DNA of 64,000 bases, taken from contig NZ_CP195105.1 of assembly GCF_051175565.1 (NCBI RefSeq), positions 620,001-684,000 on the forward strand. Reading direction: 5' to 3'. Under the pieces are notes generated by a model. The model searched no databases and had not been told where the DNA came from. It worked only from the letters and a program-made list of their open reading frames with translations. Of this stretch, positions 1 through 8,078 are shown one piece after another (position 1 is the first letter of the stretch; the number at the start of each line of letters is the position of its first letter). Both the position numbers and the translations under genes were made by a program. The DNA comes from Daejeonia sp002484105. GTDB lineage: Bacteria > Bacteroidota > Bacteroidia > Flavobacteriales > Weeksellaceae.

Positions 1-68
1 TAATGGTATGAGCTTCTGGCAGGCCAGTAAAACGCGATATTAAACAGGATAAATACAGTTAATAACAC
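1..68 (-). CDS. Possible start of a membrane protein, cut by left edge
   Basis: On the minus strand the frame is open from base 74 to the edge, with a possible GTG start at 68. The first residues (V-L-L-T-V-F-I-L-F-N-I-A-F-Y-W) are hydrophobic, like a first membrane segment. An alternative is a plus-strand gene tail ending in TAA at 41-43. Both are too short to decide, and no function can be given. Confidence 0.2.
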   Translation of the reverse strand, partial: MLLTVFILFNIAFYWPARSSYH

Positions 69-113
69 ATCCGCTCAGAAATTTGGACGCAAAAGTTGGA
101 TATTGGATTTGAG

Positions 114-150
114 AAAAAGAAAAGGGTGTCCAAGAAAATCCAGACACCCC
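114..150 (-). terminator. Terminator after S46 peptidase gene
   Basis: The 7-bp arms GGGTGTC (124-130) and GACACCC (143-149) form a hairpin. On the minus strand it is followed by a T-rich run. It lies just past the stop of the S46 peptidase gene at 177. Confidence 0.8.
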
Positions 151-176
151 ATATAGCATTTTTTGCTTGTATTATT

Positions 177-2318
177 TTACTGTACCAACTTCAGTTCGTT
201 AATCAGATGATTGGCGTTGCCGTATTTTTCAATCACCCACAGTACAAATCTTACATCTACATTGATGGTTCTCTGCCATTCGGGGTCGAAGATGATGTCG
301 CCACTGAGGGCTTCGCTGTTCCCGTCGAAAGCGAGGCCAAGAAGATTTCCGTCTCCATCCATGATGGGCGATCCGGAGTTTCCGCCTGTGATGTCATTGT
401 CTGAAAGGAAATTCACCTGAAGTTGTCCTGTCTTGGGATCAGCATACTTTCCGTAGTCTTTTTTTGCCATCAGGTCGAGGAATTTCTGGGGCAGATCAAA
501 TTCTTCGTCTCCTTTTTTGTATTTGGCCACCATGCCGCGTACATCGGTATAGTAGTTGTCTTTTTCAGAGATTCCGTAATATTTTCTGTCTGCACGTTCT
601 GGCAGAGTTCTTACTTTTCCGTAGGTCAGCCTCATGGTAGAGTTGGCGTCAGGATAAAAACTTTTTTCCGGCTGCGACTTCATCAGTCCGTTCAGGAACA
701 GACGTGTATTGTCCTGGAATCTTTCATCGGCACTATCATATTTTTCGGCAACTGCTTTCTGGTCGGCAATGTATCCATCAATAATTTTTTTCAGAGGATC
801 ACTGTCTATTTTTGCGACATCCGGGCTGTTGACAAACGCCAGTGCAGAGGCCTTTGTTGCAAAGATGGATGAGAAAGCCACGTTGGAGACATTTTTGGCG
901 TCTACTGCTGCCAGTGTCGGGGAGGTAACGCTTTTGTCCACTTTCTGTTTGTAGAGTCCTACCATGCTGTTCAGCATTTCTCCTTCGAGATTGATGTTGA
1001 ACTTTTCATAAATACGGTCGATATTTGCGAGAATTTTGGGCTTCATTTCTGTTTTCCCTGCTTCATCCTGTTCTGCATAGGTTTTCAGAAGGCTTCCGAG
1101 GGTATAGGCTACGCCCAGATATTTGGCATTTCTCTGAAGTTGTGAGCTATAGTTTCTTTCAACATTTCTGTTGGATACATATTTGTAGTATTCGTCAATC
1201 TGCTCCAGAACGCCGCTGTACGGATCTTTATTGGCTGCTGTATTGGCCCACTGCAGGTATTTTTTCTCTACTTCAATTTTGTCTTCAATGGTTCCGTTTT
1301 TCAGAACGGCATCGATGGTTCCCTGTCTGTTTTTCCAGTAGTTGGCAACGGAAGCGTACTGTGATGCGTAGTTCAGTTTGGTCGCCTGGTCTTTGTCCAT
1401 GTATTTTTTCATTACATCCATGGCGGTTTTAGACGCCTGCACCCATGCAGGATAGTCACGGTACACCATCTGCTGGATTCCATAGGAGGTAAGGTATCTG
1501 TTGGTACGTCCTGGGAAGCCGACAATCATCGTATAGCTGTCCGGCTGGTACCCTTTCAGTGAAACAGGAAGGGAATGTTTGGGTTTCAGAGGTGTGTTGC
1601 TTGCAGAATATTCTGCAGGGTTTCCGGTGGCATCCGCATAAATTCTGAAAACAGAAAAATCTGCGGTATGTCTTGGCCATTCCCAGTTGTCGGTGTCGCC
1701 ACCGAATTTCCCAAGCGAATTGGGCGGTGTGCCCACGAGACGTACGTCTTTATAATCCTGATAAACAAAATAATAGAATTCGTTGCCATTAAAAAAATCC
1801 TTTACCACAACGGTATATTTACCATTTTCGGAATTTTCAGTTTTGATGGCTTTATATTCGGTTTCAATAATTTTTTCTCTTTCTTCGGGAGACATTTTGT
1901 TGTTCAGTTTCGCATTGATACGGTCACTGACATTGTCCATTCTTACCAGGAAACGTACAGAAAGTCCGGGAGCCGGGATTTCTTCTTGGTTGTTCGCAGC
2001 CCAGAAGCCGTTGGTGAGGTAATCTTTTTCGGGAGTGGAAAGTGCGGCAATACTTCCATAACCACAGTGATGGTTGGTGAAAACAAGTCCCTGATCCGAG
2101 ACAACTTCGGCAGTACAGCCACCGCCAAACTGTATGATGGCGTCCTTCAGACTGGAATGGTTGACGGAATATATCTCTTCCGGTGTCAGATGCAGACCTT
2201 CCTTTTGCATATCAACGTGGTTCAGCCGTTTGATCAGCATCAGAAGCCACATTCCTTCGTCAGCACGCATCTGCAAAAAACTCATCAGAAACGTCGCGAG
2301 TAAGAATATTTTTTTCAT
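177..2318 (-). CDS. S46 family dipeptidyl-peptidase (DPP7-like)
   Basis: Serine exopeptidase of family S46, which removes dipeptides from peptide N-termini in the periplasm of Bacteroidota. The 713 residues match the family length. A signal peptide (about residues 1-19) precedes a mature start of D-E-G-M-W, typical of the family. The chymotrypsin-like motif TNHHCG is at 81-86 (catalytic His probably 84), and GGNSGSP at 645-651 holds catalytic Ser648. Eighteen residues after the Ser is Gly666 within FDGN. As I recall the family, Gly here marks DPP7 (hydrophobic P1) and Arg marks DPP11 (Asp/Glu P1), so DPP7-type specificity is inferred. The gene stands alone and ends at a strong hairpin. Confidence 0.93.
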   Translation of the reverse strand: MKKIFLLATFLMSFLQMRADEGMWLLMLIKRLNHVDMQKEGLHLTPEEIYSVNHSSLKDAIIQFGGGCTAEVVSDQGLVFTNHHCGYGSIAALSTPEKDYLTNGFWAANNQEEIPAPGLSVRFLVRMDNVSDRINAKLNNKMSPEEREKIIETEYKAIKTENSENGKYTVVVKDFFNGNEFYYFVYQDYKDVRLVGTPPNSLGKFGGDTDNWEWPRHTADFSVFRIYADATGNPAEYSASNTPLKPKHSLPVSLKGYQPDSYTMIVGFPGRTNRYLTSYGIQQMVYRDYPAWVQASKTAMDVMKKYMDKDQATKLNYASQYASVANYWKNRQGTIDAVLKNGTIEDKIEVEKKYLQWANTAANKDPYSGVLEQIDEYYKYVSNRNVERNYSSQLQRNAKYLGVAYTLGSLLKTYAEQDEAGKTEMKPKILANIDRIYEKFNINLEGEMLNSMVGLYKQKVDKSVTSPTLAAVDAKNVSNVAFSSIFATKASALAFVNSPDVAKIDSDPLKKIIDGYIADQKAVAEKYDSADERFQDNTRLFLNGLMKSQPEKSFYPDANSTMRLTYGKVRTLPERADRKYYGISEKDNYYTDVRGMVAKYKKGDEEFDLPQKFLDLMAKKDYGKYADPKTGQLQVNFLSDNDITGGNSGSPIMDGDGNLLGLAFDGNSEALSGDIIFDPEWQRTINVDVRFVLWVIEKYGNANHLINELKLVQ

Positions 2319-2401
2319 GAATAAAAATTAAAATGTTTCGCTGCTAATTTACTAATTTTAACCCGAAGCCCGCCCTGTTTATAATACAGAATCCCTTTTA
2401 T

Positions 2402-2833
2402 ATGAAGTTAAAGTACAAAAACAGCTGTGTTTCTGTCTTTTTAATAGTCATTTTCACAGCATGTTCTGCAATGAAACATGAAAATGAAATTCCTCCAAAT
2501 CTCCGGCGCGACTGGAAACTGGTAGCCCTGAATGGTTTTGACAAAGATTTTCTTGTGAAGAATAATGCGGGGATCAGCATGCAACATTCCTTATGTATGT
2601 TAAATGCCGGCTGTGAGCCTGTTTCCTTTAAAGTAAAAGCCGAAACATCCGGTAATATCCGGTTTTGGGGTTTTAATGGTATTACAAATGTCTGCCCTGC
2701 AAATTCCGGTTTGCAGAAAGCAGTCGTCAAAGGACTGAAAAATACATTGTCGTATCAGATTGATGGACATTTTCTGACACTTTGCACCTGCTCCGGAGAA
2801 ACGCTAAAGCTGATAGCACAAGACTGGGACTGA
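2402..2833 (+). CDS. META-domain lipoprotein (HslJ-like)
   Basis: Small lipoprotein of 143 residues. The N-terminal hydrophobic segment ends in a lipobox (I-F-T-A-C, Cys at about residue 21), so it should be exported and lipidated. The rest resembles a META/HslJ domain: a W-K-L-V-A-L-N-G start, a central N-V-C-P-A-N segment where the family often has a Cys, and a C-terminal Y-x-I-x-G-x-x-L-x-L pattern. HslJ-type proteins are linked to heat or antibiotic stress in enterobacteria, but no biochemical role is established here. The residue after the Cys is not acidic, so surface export is not indicated. It lies 55 bp before hflX. Confidence 0.7.
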   Translation: MKLKYKNSCVSVFLIVIFTACSAMKHENEIPPNLRRDWKLVALNGFDKDFLVKNNAGISMQHSLCMLNAGCEPVSFKVKAETSGNIRFWGFNGITNVCPANSGLQKAVVKGLKNTLSYQIDGHFLTLCTCSGETLKLIAQDWD

Positions 2834-2854
2834 AAGTGCTATTGCAGAAATCCG

Positions 2855-2862
2855 TAACTTTG
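2855..2862 (+). promoter_or_regulatory. -7 element (TAACTTTG) for hflX
   Basis: An exact TAnnTTTG match lies 26 nt before the hflX ATG at 2889. No TTG is visible at the usual upstream spacing, so the promoter is only half supported. Confidence 0.45.
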
Positions 2863-2888
2863 CCTCTATAATTTTGAGAAAGAAATTT

Positions 2889-4106
2889 ATGTTAGAAAAG
2901 AAAGAACATAATTATGAAAAAGCTGTAATTGTCGGCTTGGTTACCAAAGAACAGGATGAAGAGAAACTTCGCGAATATATGGACGAACTGGAGTTTCTGG
3001 CTTATACCGCTGGCGCCACTGTTGAAAAAAGATTCACACAGAAAATGTCCCAGGCCGATTCCAAAACTTTTGTCGGTAAAGGGAAAGCAGAAGAAATCCG
3101 CGAATACATCAAAGAAAACGAAATCGGGACTGTGATTTTTGATGACGAACTCTCGCCTTCCCAACTTAAAAACCTGGAACGTGAGCTGGAAGTGAAAATC
3201 CTCGACAGGACCAATCTTATTCTGGATATTTTTGCCCAGCGTGCCCAGACGTCCTATGCAAGAACGCAGGTGGAGCTCGCACAATACGAATATCTGCTGC
3301 CACGCCTGACCAGAATGTGGACGCACCTTGAGAGGCAGCGAGGCGGTATCGGAATGCGTGGCCCGGGGGAAACCGAAATTGAAACCGACCGTAGGATTAT
3401 CCGCGACCGTATCTCCCTGCTGAAAGAAAAGCTGAAAACGATTGACAAGCAAATGGCTACACAGCGCAATAACCGTGGCAAAATGGTGCGCGTTGCTCTG
3501 GTAGGATATACCAACGTCGGAAAATCTACCCTGATGAATGCACTGTCCAAGTCTGAAGTATTTGCTGAAAACAAGCTCTTTGCAACCCTCGATACCACCG
3601 TCCGCAAAGTCGTGATCGGGAATCTTCCGTTTTTGCTGACGGATACTGTCGGATTTATCCGCAAGCTGCCCACTCAGCTGGTAGAATCCTTCAAATCTAC
3701 TCTGGATGAAGTACGGGAAGCCGATTTACTGATTCATGTGGTGGATATTTCTCATCCCAGTTTTGAAGACCATATCGCTTCAGTCAACCAGACGCTGCAG
3801 GAAATTGATGCACATCAGAAGCCTATGATTATGGTATTCAATAAAATAGATGATTTTTCTTACGAAAAGAAGGAGGAAGATGATCTGACACCTTCATCAC
3901 GGAAGAATATATCACTTGACGAATGGAAGAATACATGGATGGCCAAATCAAAATATCCGACAGTTTTCGTCTCTGCACTAACGAAAGAAAACTTTCCGGA
4001 AATGAAAAAAATGATCTATGATGAGGTACACAAAATTCATATTTCAAGATTTCCGTACAACGATTTTCTCTTTGAGTATTTTGATAACGACGAGAGGGAA
4101 GCATAA
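2889..4106 (+). CDS. hflX: GTPase HflX
   Basis: Ribosome-associated GTPase of the Obg-HflX class, which splits stalled or hibernating 70S ribosomes after stress. From this ATG it is 405 residues. The N-terminal HflX domain has an F-V-G-K-G-K segment and a basic glycine-rich linker (R-G-G-I-G-M-R-G-P-G-E-T). The G domain follows with G1 GYTNVGKS (about 206-213), G3 D-T-V-G-F and G4 N-K-I-D. An in-frame TTG at 2874 is possible, but the ATG is better placed after the TAACTTTG box. A weak T-rich hairpin follows the gene. The 280 bp between it and the antiporter holds only AT-rich sequence that I cannot interpret. Confidence 0.96.
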   Translation: MLEKKEHNYEKAVIVGLVTKEQDEEKLREYMDELEFLAYTAGATVEKRFTQKMSQADSKTFVGKGKAEEIREYIKENEIGTVIFDDELSPSQLKNLERELEVKILDRTNLILDIFAQRAQTSYARTQVELAQYEYLLPRLTRMWTHLERQRGGIGMRGPGETEIETDRRIIRDRISLLKEKLKTIDKQMATQRNNRGKMVRVALVGYTNVGKSTLMNALSKSEVFAENKLFATLDTTVRKVVIGNLPFLLTDTVGFIRKLPTQLVESFKSTLDEVREADLLIHVVDISHPSFEDHIASVNQTLQEIDAHQKPMIMVFNKIDDFSYEKKEEDDLTPSSRKNISLDEWKNTWMAKSKYPTVFVSALTKENFPEMKKMIYDEVHKIHISRFPYNDFLFEYFDNDEREA

Positions 4107-4129
4107 CCGGAAGTAATATTATATCAATG

Positions 4130-4165
4130 AGGCTGGGTTGTTTTTTTTTACAGCCTGGCCTTTTT
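4130..4165 (+). terminator. Weak terminator after hflX
   Basis: AGGCTG (4130-4135) and CAGCCT (4151-4156) enclose a T-rich loop, and GGCC then TTTTT follow. The stem is short and the loop long, so support is modest. Confidence 0.35.
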
Positions 4166-4386
4166 GTAAAGCGCCGCTTTGAAAAAATCAAAAAAAATAT
4201 TGTCATTTTCACCAAAAAGCAGTATTATTCTGGCGTTCGGTTTTTCGGTTTTTTTTCGGAATAAAAAAAGAAAAATATGCAATTTTGCGTTAATAAAAAT
4301 GCAGCGGGAGAAGAGTCTGTAATTTCTTCTTTCTTGTTTCCGGAAGCCATTAGCCGGCCGTATTTTAAGTCAGGAAAAATATTTTT

Positions 4387-5673
4387 ATGGAGCTATACTA
4401 TTCATTTTCATTATTGATTGTTCTTGCGACGGTCTTCGAGTATATCAACTACCGTCTGCTGAAACTTCCCAGTACCATTGGGATCATGGTGATTGCGATT
4501 TTTGTGTCGGTTCTGCTGATTCTTTTTGGCGAACATTTTCTTCCCAAAACCACCAACCACCTGCACAGGCTGATCAGCAGTGTGGATTTTACGGAGGTGC
4601 TGATGGGCGCAATGCTGAATTTTCTGCTTTTTGCAGGCGGTATCCATGTCAACATCAAAGACTTAAAACAGCAGATGCGGCCTGTGATTATTTTTGCAAC
4701 GGTGGGGGTCATTATCTCCACTTTTGCAGTAGGTATCGGTTCTTATTATCTTCTGCCACTGGTTGGCGTGAAGATCCCGCTTATCTACTGTCTGGTTTTC
4801 GGAGCCTTGATTTCTCCTACAGATCCTGTGGCGGTACTCAGTATCCTCAAAAAAGCAAACGTGTCTAAATCTTTGGAGACCAAAGTCGCCGGAGAATCTC
4901 TGTTTAACGACGGTGTGGCGGTTGTGATGTTTACCGTGATACTTCAGCTGGCGGTAGGGAAGGAAGTAGACCTTACGGTAGAAAATATTTTTATGCTTTT
5001 CTTCAAAGAAGCAGGAGGCGGGTTGCTGCTCGGTGTGATTTTAGGATATGTTGCCTCCAATGCCATGAAGGATATAGACGATTATATTCTCTCTGTTCTC
5101 GTTACCCTGTCGGTTGTGATGGGAGGTTATCTTGTTGCACATTCTCTGCATCTTTCCGGGCCGCTGACGATGGTGGCTGCCGGACTTTTTATGGGAAATT
5201 TCAACAGAAAATTTACGGTACAGTCTATTTCAAGGGATTATCTGATTAAATTCTGGGAACTGATAGATGAGATTATGAATGCGGTGCTTTTCCTTTTTAT
5301 CGGATTTGAATTGCTGCTGATCAAAAATCTCAACGATTATCTGCTGCCAGGTGCTCTCTGTATCATAACGGTTTTGCTGGCGCGTCTGGTATCTATTTAC
5401 ATCCCGACAAAACTCATGGAACGCCGGCACAGATTCAATCCCCAAACCATAAAAGTACTGGTCTGGGGTGGTATCCGGGGTGGCGTGTCTATTGCGCTGG
5501 CGCTTTCTATTCCGAAAAATGATTACAGCAATATTATCATCAGTATTACGTATTGTGTAGTGGTGTTTTCGATTGTTGTTCAGGGGCTTACGATTGGGAA
5601 AGTGGCCAGTCCGCACAAAATTGCCCAGGAAGAGGAGATGGCTGGTACGGCTGTTGAAGAATCGGGTGTATGA
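4387..5673 (+). CDS. CPA1-family Na+/H+ antiporter
   Basis: Inner-membrane cation/proton antiporter of the CPA1 (NhaP/NHE) family, 428 residues with about 12 hydrophobic segments. The family signature S-P-T-D-P-V-A-V-L around residue 140 holds the Asp of the ion-binding site. A later G-E-S-L-F-N-D-G segment and the C-terminal V-W-G-G-I-R-G-G-V-S-I-A-L-A also fit CPA1. It would use the proton gradient to expel Na+ or exchange K+; the ion cannot be read from sequence. There is no long cytoplasmic C-terminal domain. The stop overlaps the next gene's start (ATGA), which suggests coupled translation. Confidence 0.92.
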   Translation: MELYYSFSLLIVLATVFEYINYRLLKLPSTIGIMVIAIFVSVLLILFGEHFLPKTTNHLHRLISSVDFTEVLMGAMLNFLLFAGGIHVNIKDLKQQMRPVIIFATVGVIISTFAVGIGSYYLLPLVGVKIPLIYCLVFGALISPTDPVAVLSILKKANVSKSLETKVAGESLFNDGVAVVMFTVILQLAVGKEVDLTVENIFMLFFKEAGGGLLLGVILGYVASNAMKDIDDYILSVLVTLSVVMGGYLVAHSLHLSGPLTMVAAGLFMGNFNRKFTVQSISRDYLIKFWELIDEIMNAVLFLFIGFELLLIKNLNDYLLPGALCIITVLLARLVSIYIPTKLMERRHRFNPQTIKVLVWGGIRGGVSIALALSIPKNDYSNIIISITYCVVVFSIVVQGLTIGKVASPHKIAQEEEMAGTAVEESGV

Positions 5674-6380
5674 ATATCGTCTGCGAAATTCAGGAAGCCA
5701 TAATAGCGCTTTCTTCGGAAGAGAGAAAACGCTTTTGCCCGCATTTCTTCAAAACCGGGAAAGGTGAATATGGGGAAGGTGATCTTTTTCTGGGAACTGC
5801 TGTCCCTGACCAGCGAAAGATTGCCGGAGAATACTGGAGCAGAATTTCTTTCCCGGAACTGCAGAAATTGTTATCTTCAGAATATCATGAGTGCAGGAAT
5901 ACGGCTTTACTGATGCTGATCCTTAAATTTGAAAAATCAAAATCAGCACAGGAAAAGAAAGATATTGCCCATTTTTATCTGGAAAACAGAAAATATATCA
6001 ATAACTGGGATCTTGTAGATGTCTCTTGCTACAAAATTCTCGGTCGTTACGTTTACGAAAATAACTGCAGCGAAATTTTGACGCCGCTTGCCGAATCCGA
6101 AAATCTCTGGGAAAACAGAATTGCAGTGGTCAGTACAATGTATCATGTCCGGAAGGGAGAATTCGGTCTGATGAAAAGAACGGTACTGAAAAATCTCGGG
6201 CATCCTCACGATCTGATGCATAAGGCTAATGGCTGGCTGTTGCGCGAGATGGGGAAAAAAGATGAAAAAGCACTGACTGACTTTCTGAACCTTTATGCTA
6301 AAGAAATGCCCAGAACAACATTGCGGTATGCCATCGAACGTCTTGATGAAACGATGCGTATGATGTATTTGTCTAATTAA
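5670..6380 (+). CDS. DNA alkylation repair protein (AlkD-like)
   Basis: HEAT-like repeat protein of the AlkD family, which removes N3- and N7-alkylated purines from DNA as a glycosylase. The 236 residues are the usual length. Family features are the N-terminal F-L-G-T-A-V-P-D-Q-R-K segment and N-N-W-D-L-V-D near residue 113, which includes the conserved Trp-Asp pair of the active cleft. The start codon overlaps the antiporter stop by 4 nt, so both are probably on one mRNA, though no functional link is evident. Confidence 0.87.
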   Translation: MNIVCEIQEAIIALSSEERKRFCPHFFKTGKGEYGEGDLFLGTAVPDQRKIAGEYWSRISFPELQKLLSSEYHECRNTALLMLILKFEKSKSAQEKKDIAHFYLENRKYINNWDLVDVSCYKILGRYVYENNCSEILTPLAESENLWENRIAVVSTMYHVRKGEFGLMKRTVLKNLGHPHDLMHKANGWLLREMGKKDEKALTDFLNLYAKEMPRTTLRYAIERLDETMRMMYLSN

Positions 6381-6420
6381 TATACTGATTTTCAGTTAAT
6401 AAACCAAGTAATAAATTTAT

Positions 6421-7497
6421 ATGAGAATAAAAAAACTTTTATCCTGGAATATTATATTTCCCATTATATCGGCAGTGTTTTATCTGTCAGGTCTGGCTGC
6501 GGATATTAATCCATTTCTGAATGTGGTGGGTGGTATATTGCTGATTTCCAGTGTTCTGTCTGCGGTTCACCATGCGGAAGTCGTTGCGCACCGCGTTGGA
6601 GAACCATTCGGAACCATTATTCTGGCGATCTGTATTACCATTCTGGAGGTTTCACTGATTATTTCCCTGATGATTGCAGGTGGCGAAAAAGCAATGACAT
6701 ACCCAAGAGATACGATTTTTGCAGCTATTATGCTGATTCTTAATGGTATTTTGGGGGTGTGCATCTGGATAGGCGGGGTGAAATACCGCGAGCAGTATTT
6801 TGCAAGAAGTTCCGCCACCACTTCACTGATCAGTCTTGTTGCCATTCTTGTTATGACACTGATTCTTCCTAATTTTACGACAAGCCATGCCGGTCCTTTT
6901 TATACCAAAGCACAACTTATTTTTGTTTCTGTTGCGAGTCTTGTCATTTACGGTGTATTCCTGATGGTGCAGACGGTACGCCATCGTAATTATTTCATTA
7001 CCGATGACGACGACGAAACCAAACGTGCTGTACGACCGGACAATATCAAAGCTTTTATCAGTCTGGTTTTTCTGGTGCTTTGTCTTGCTGTGGTGGTATT
7101 TATGGCAAAGGCACTTTCGCCTACTATCGAAAGACTGGTTGAAGAAGCCGGCGCTCCGCAGACGTTAGTAGGAGTGATTATTGCTGCTGTCGTACTTCTT
7201 CCGGAAGGCCTGGCAGCCATCCGTGCAGCAAGAAACAACAAAATACAGTCGTCGCTGAATCTGGCTCTTGGTTCGGCTCTGGCAAGTATCGGGCTTACGA
7301 TCCCTTCGGTAGCGCTTGTCTGTATTCTGTATGATATTCCTCTGGTACTGGGACTTGACAACAAATCGATTATTCTGCTTTCGCTTTCTGTTTTTACAGT
7401 GATGCTTTCCCTCAGCCGGGGCAAAACCAATATTCTTTACGGTGCCGTTCTGCTTGTGAATTTGGCGGCCTATATTTTTTATGTCATTGTACCTTAA
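6421..7497 (+). CDS. Calcium/proton antiporter, ChaA-like
   Basis: Multi-span inner-membrane protein (358 residues, about 11 hydrophobic segments) of the Ca2+:cation antiporter superfamily, most like ChaA and its y4hA-type relatives. Each half carries one copy of the duplicated alpha-repeat: G-E-P-F-G-T-I-I-L-A near residue 60 and L-L-P-E-G-L-A-A-I-R-A near residue 260. Both contain the acidic residue expected in the ion path. The middle loop is short and acidic (T-D-D-D-D-E). ChaA exchanges Ca2+, Na+ or K+ for protons; the substrate here is not determined. It starts 40 nt after the AlkD-like gene. Confidence 0.85.
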   Translation: MRIKKLLSWNIIFPIISAVFYLSGLAADINPFLNVVGGILLISSVLSAVHHAEVVAHRVGEPFGTIILAICITILEVSLIISLMIAGGEKAMTYPRDTIFAAIMLILNGILGVCIWIGGVKYREQYFARSSATTSLISLVAILVMTLILPNFTTSHAGPFYTKAQLIFVSVASLVIYGVFLMVQTVRHRNYFITDDDDETKRAVRPDNIKAFISLVFLVLCLAVVVFMAKALSPTIERLVEEAGAPQTLVGVIIAAVVLLPEGLAAIRAARNNKIQSSLNLALGSALASIGLTIPSVALVCILYDIPLVLGLDNKSIILLSLSVFTVMLSLSRGKTNILYGAVLLVNLAAYIFYVIVP

Positions 7498-7507
7498 ATG
7501 ATTATGG

Positions 7508-8011
7508 ATGGATGAGATGAATTTGCATGATTACCGCGAAAAAGCCCTTCAGAAACAAAAACCGCATAAGAAGTTTCTGGATCAGCTGAAAAAGAAACCT
7601 CCCAAAAATCTGGATTATCTGGTACAGGAAGTGCATGAGAAAGTTTTTCAGGAAACAGATTGTTTGTCCTGTGCCAATTGCTGTAAAACCACAGGTCCGC
7701 TTTTTACTGAAAAAGATATTGAACGTATTGCAAAACATCTGCGCATGAAACCTGTTGATTTTGAAGACAGATTTCTGCGTATTGATGAAGACCGCGACAA
7801 GGTGCTCCAGCATCTGCCATGCTTCTTTCTCAATCAGGATAATACCTGCTCCATCTACGAAGCACGACCCAAAGCATGCCGCGAATATCCGCATACTGAC
7901 CGCAAAAAAATCTATCAGATCAATCATCTGATGATCCGGAACACCTTGATTTGCCCAGCTGCTTACGCTTTCGTCGAGAAAATGCAGGAGAGGGTCTCTT
8001 CCCGGAAATAG
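7508..8011 (+). CDS. YkgJ-family cysteine cluster protein
   Basis: Soluble protein of 167 residues. A C-x-x-C-x-x-C-C motif (C-L-S-C-A-N-C-C, near 55-62) and later cysteines (C-F-F-L-N-Q-D-N-T-C-S-I-Y and R-P-K-A-C-R-E-Y-P) define the YkgJ/Fe-S zinc-ribbon-like family. These cysteines probably bind a metal or an Fe-S cluster, but the cellular role of the family is unknown. The 50 N-terminal residues are highly basic and helical. It starts 10 nt after the ChaA-like gene. A second in-frame ATG at 7517 is also possible. Confidence 0.82.
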   Translation: MDEMNLHDYREKALQKQKPHKKFLDQLKKKPPKNLDYLVQEVHEKVFQETDCLSCANCCKTTGPLFTEKDIERIAKHLRMKPVDFEDRFLRIDEDRDKVLQHLPCFFLNQDNTCSIYEARPKACREYPHTDRKKIYQINHLMIRNTLICPAAYAFVEKMQERVSSRK

Positions 8012-8038
8012 AGAAGCGCTGTTGTGGGCAGCGCTTCT
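8012..8038. terminator. Hairpin between convergent ykgJ-like gene and gdhA
   Basis: The 10-bp perfect arms AGAAGCGCTG (8012-8021) and CAGCGCTTCT (8029-8038) have a 7-nt loop. It lies between two convergent genes without a clear T run, so it could be a two-way terminator or a 3'-end stabiliser. Confidence 0.6.
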
Positions 8039-8078
8039 ACAATATTCCATTTGATGGAAAGTGAAAATGGGTTCAGGT

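Noticed and set aside
4107..4386. Possible riboswitch or leader before the Na+/H+ antiporter
   Set aside because: The gap is AT-rich with runs of T and A. I found no recognisable cyclic-di-AMP, Na+ or other riboswitch core, only a weak hairpin after hflX.
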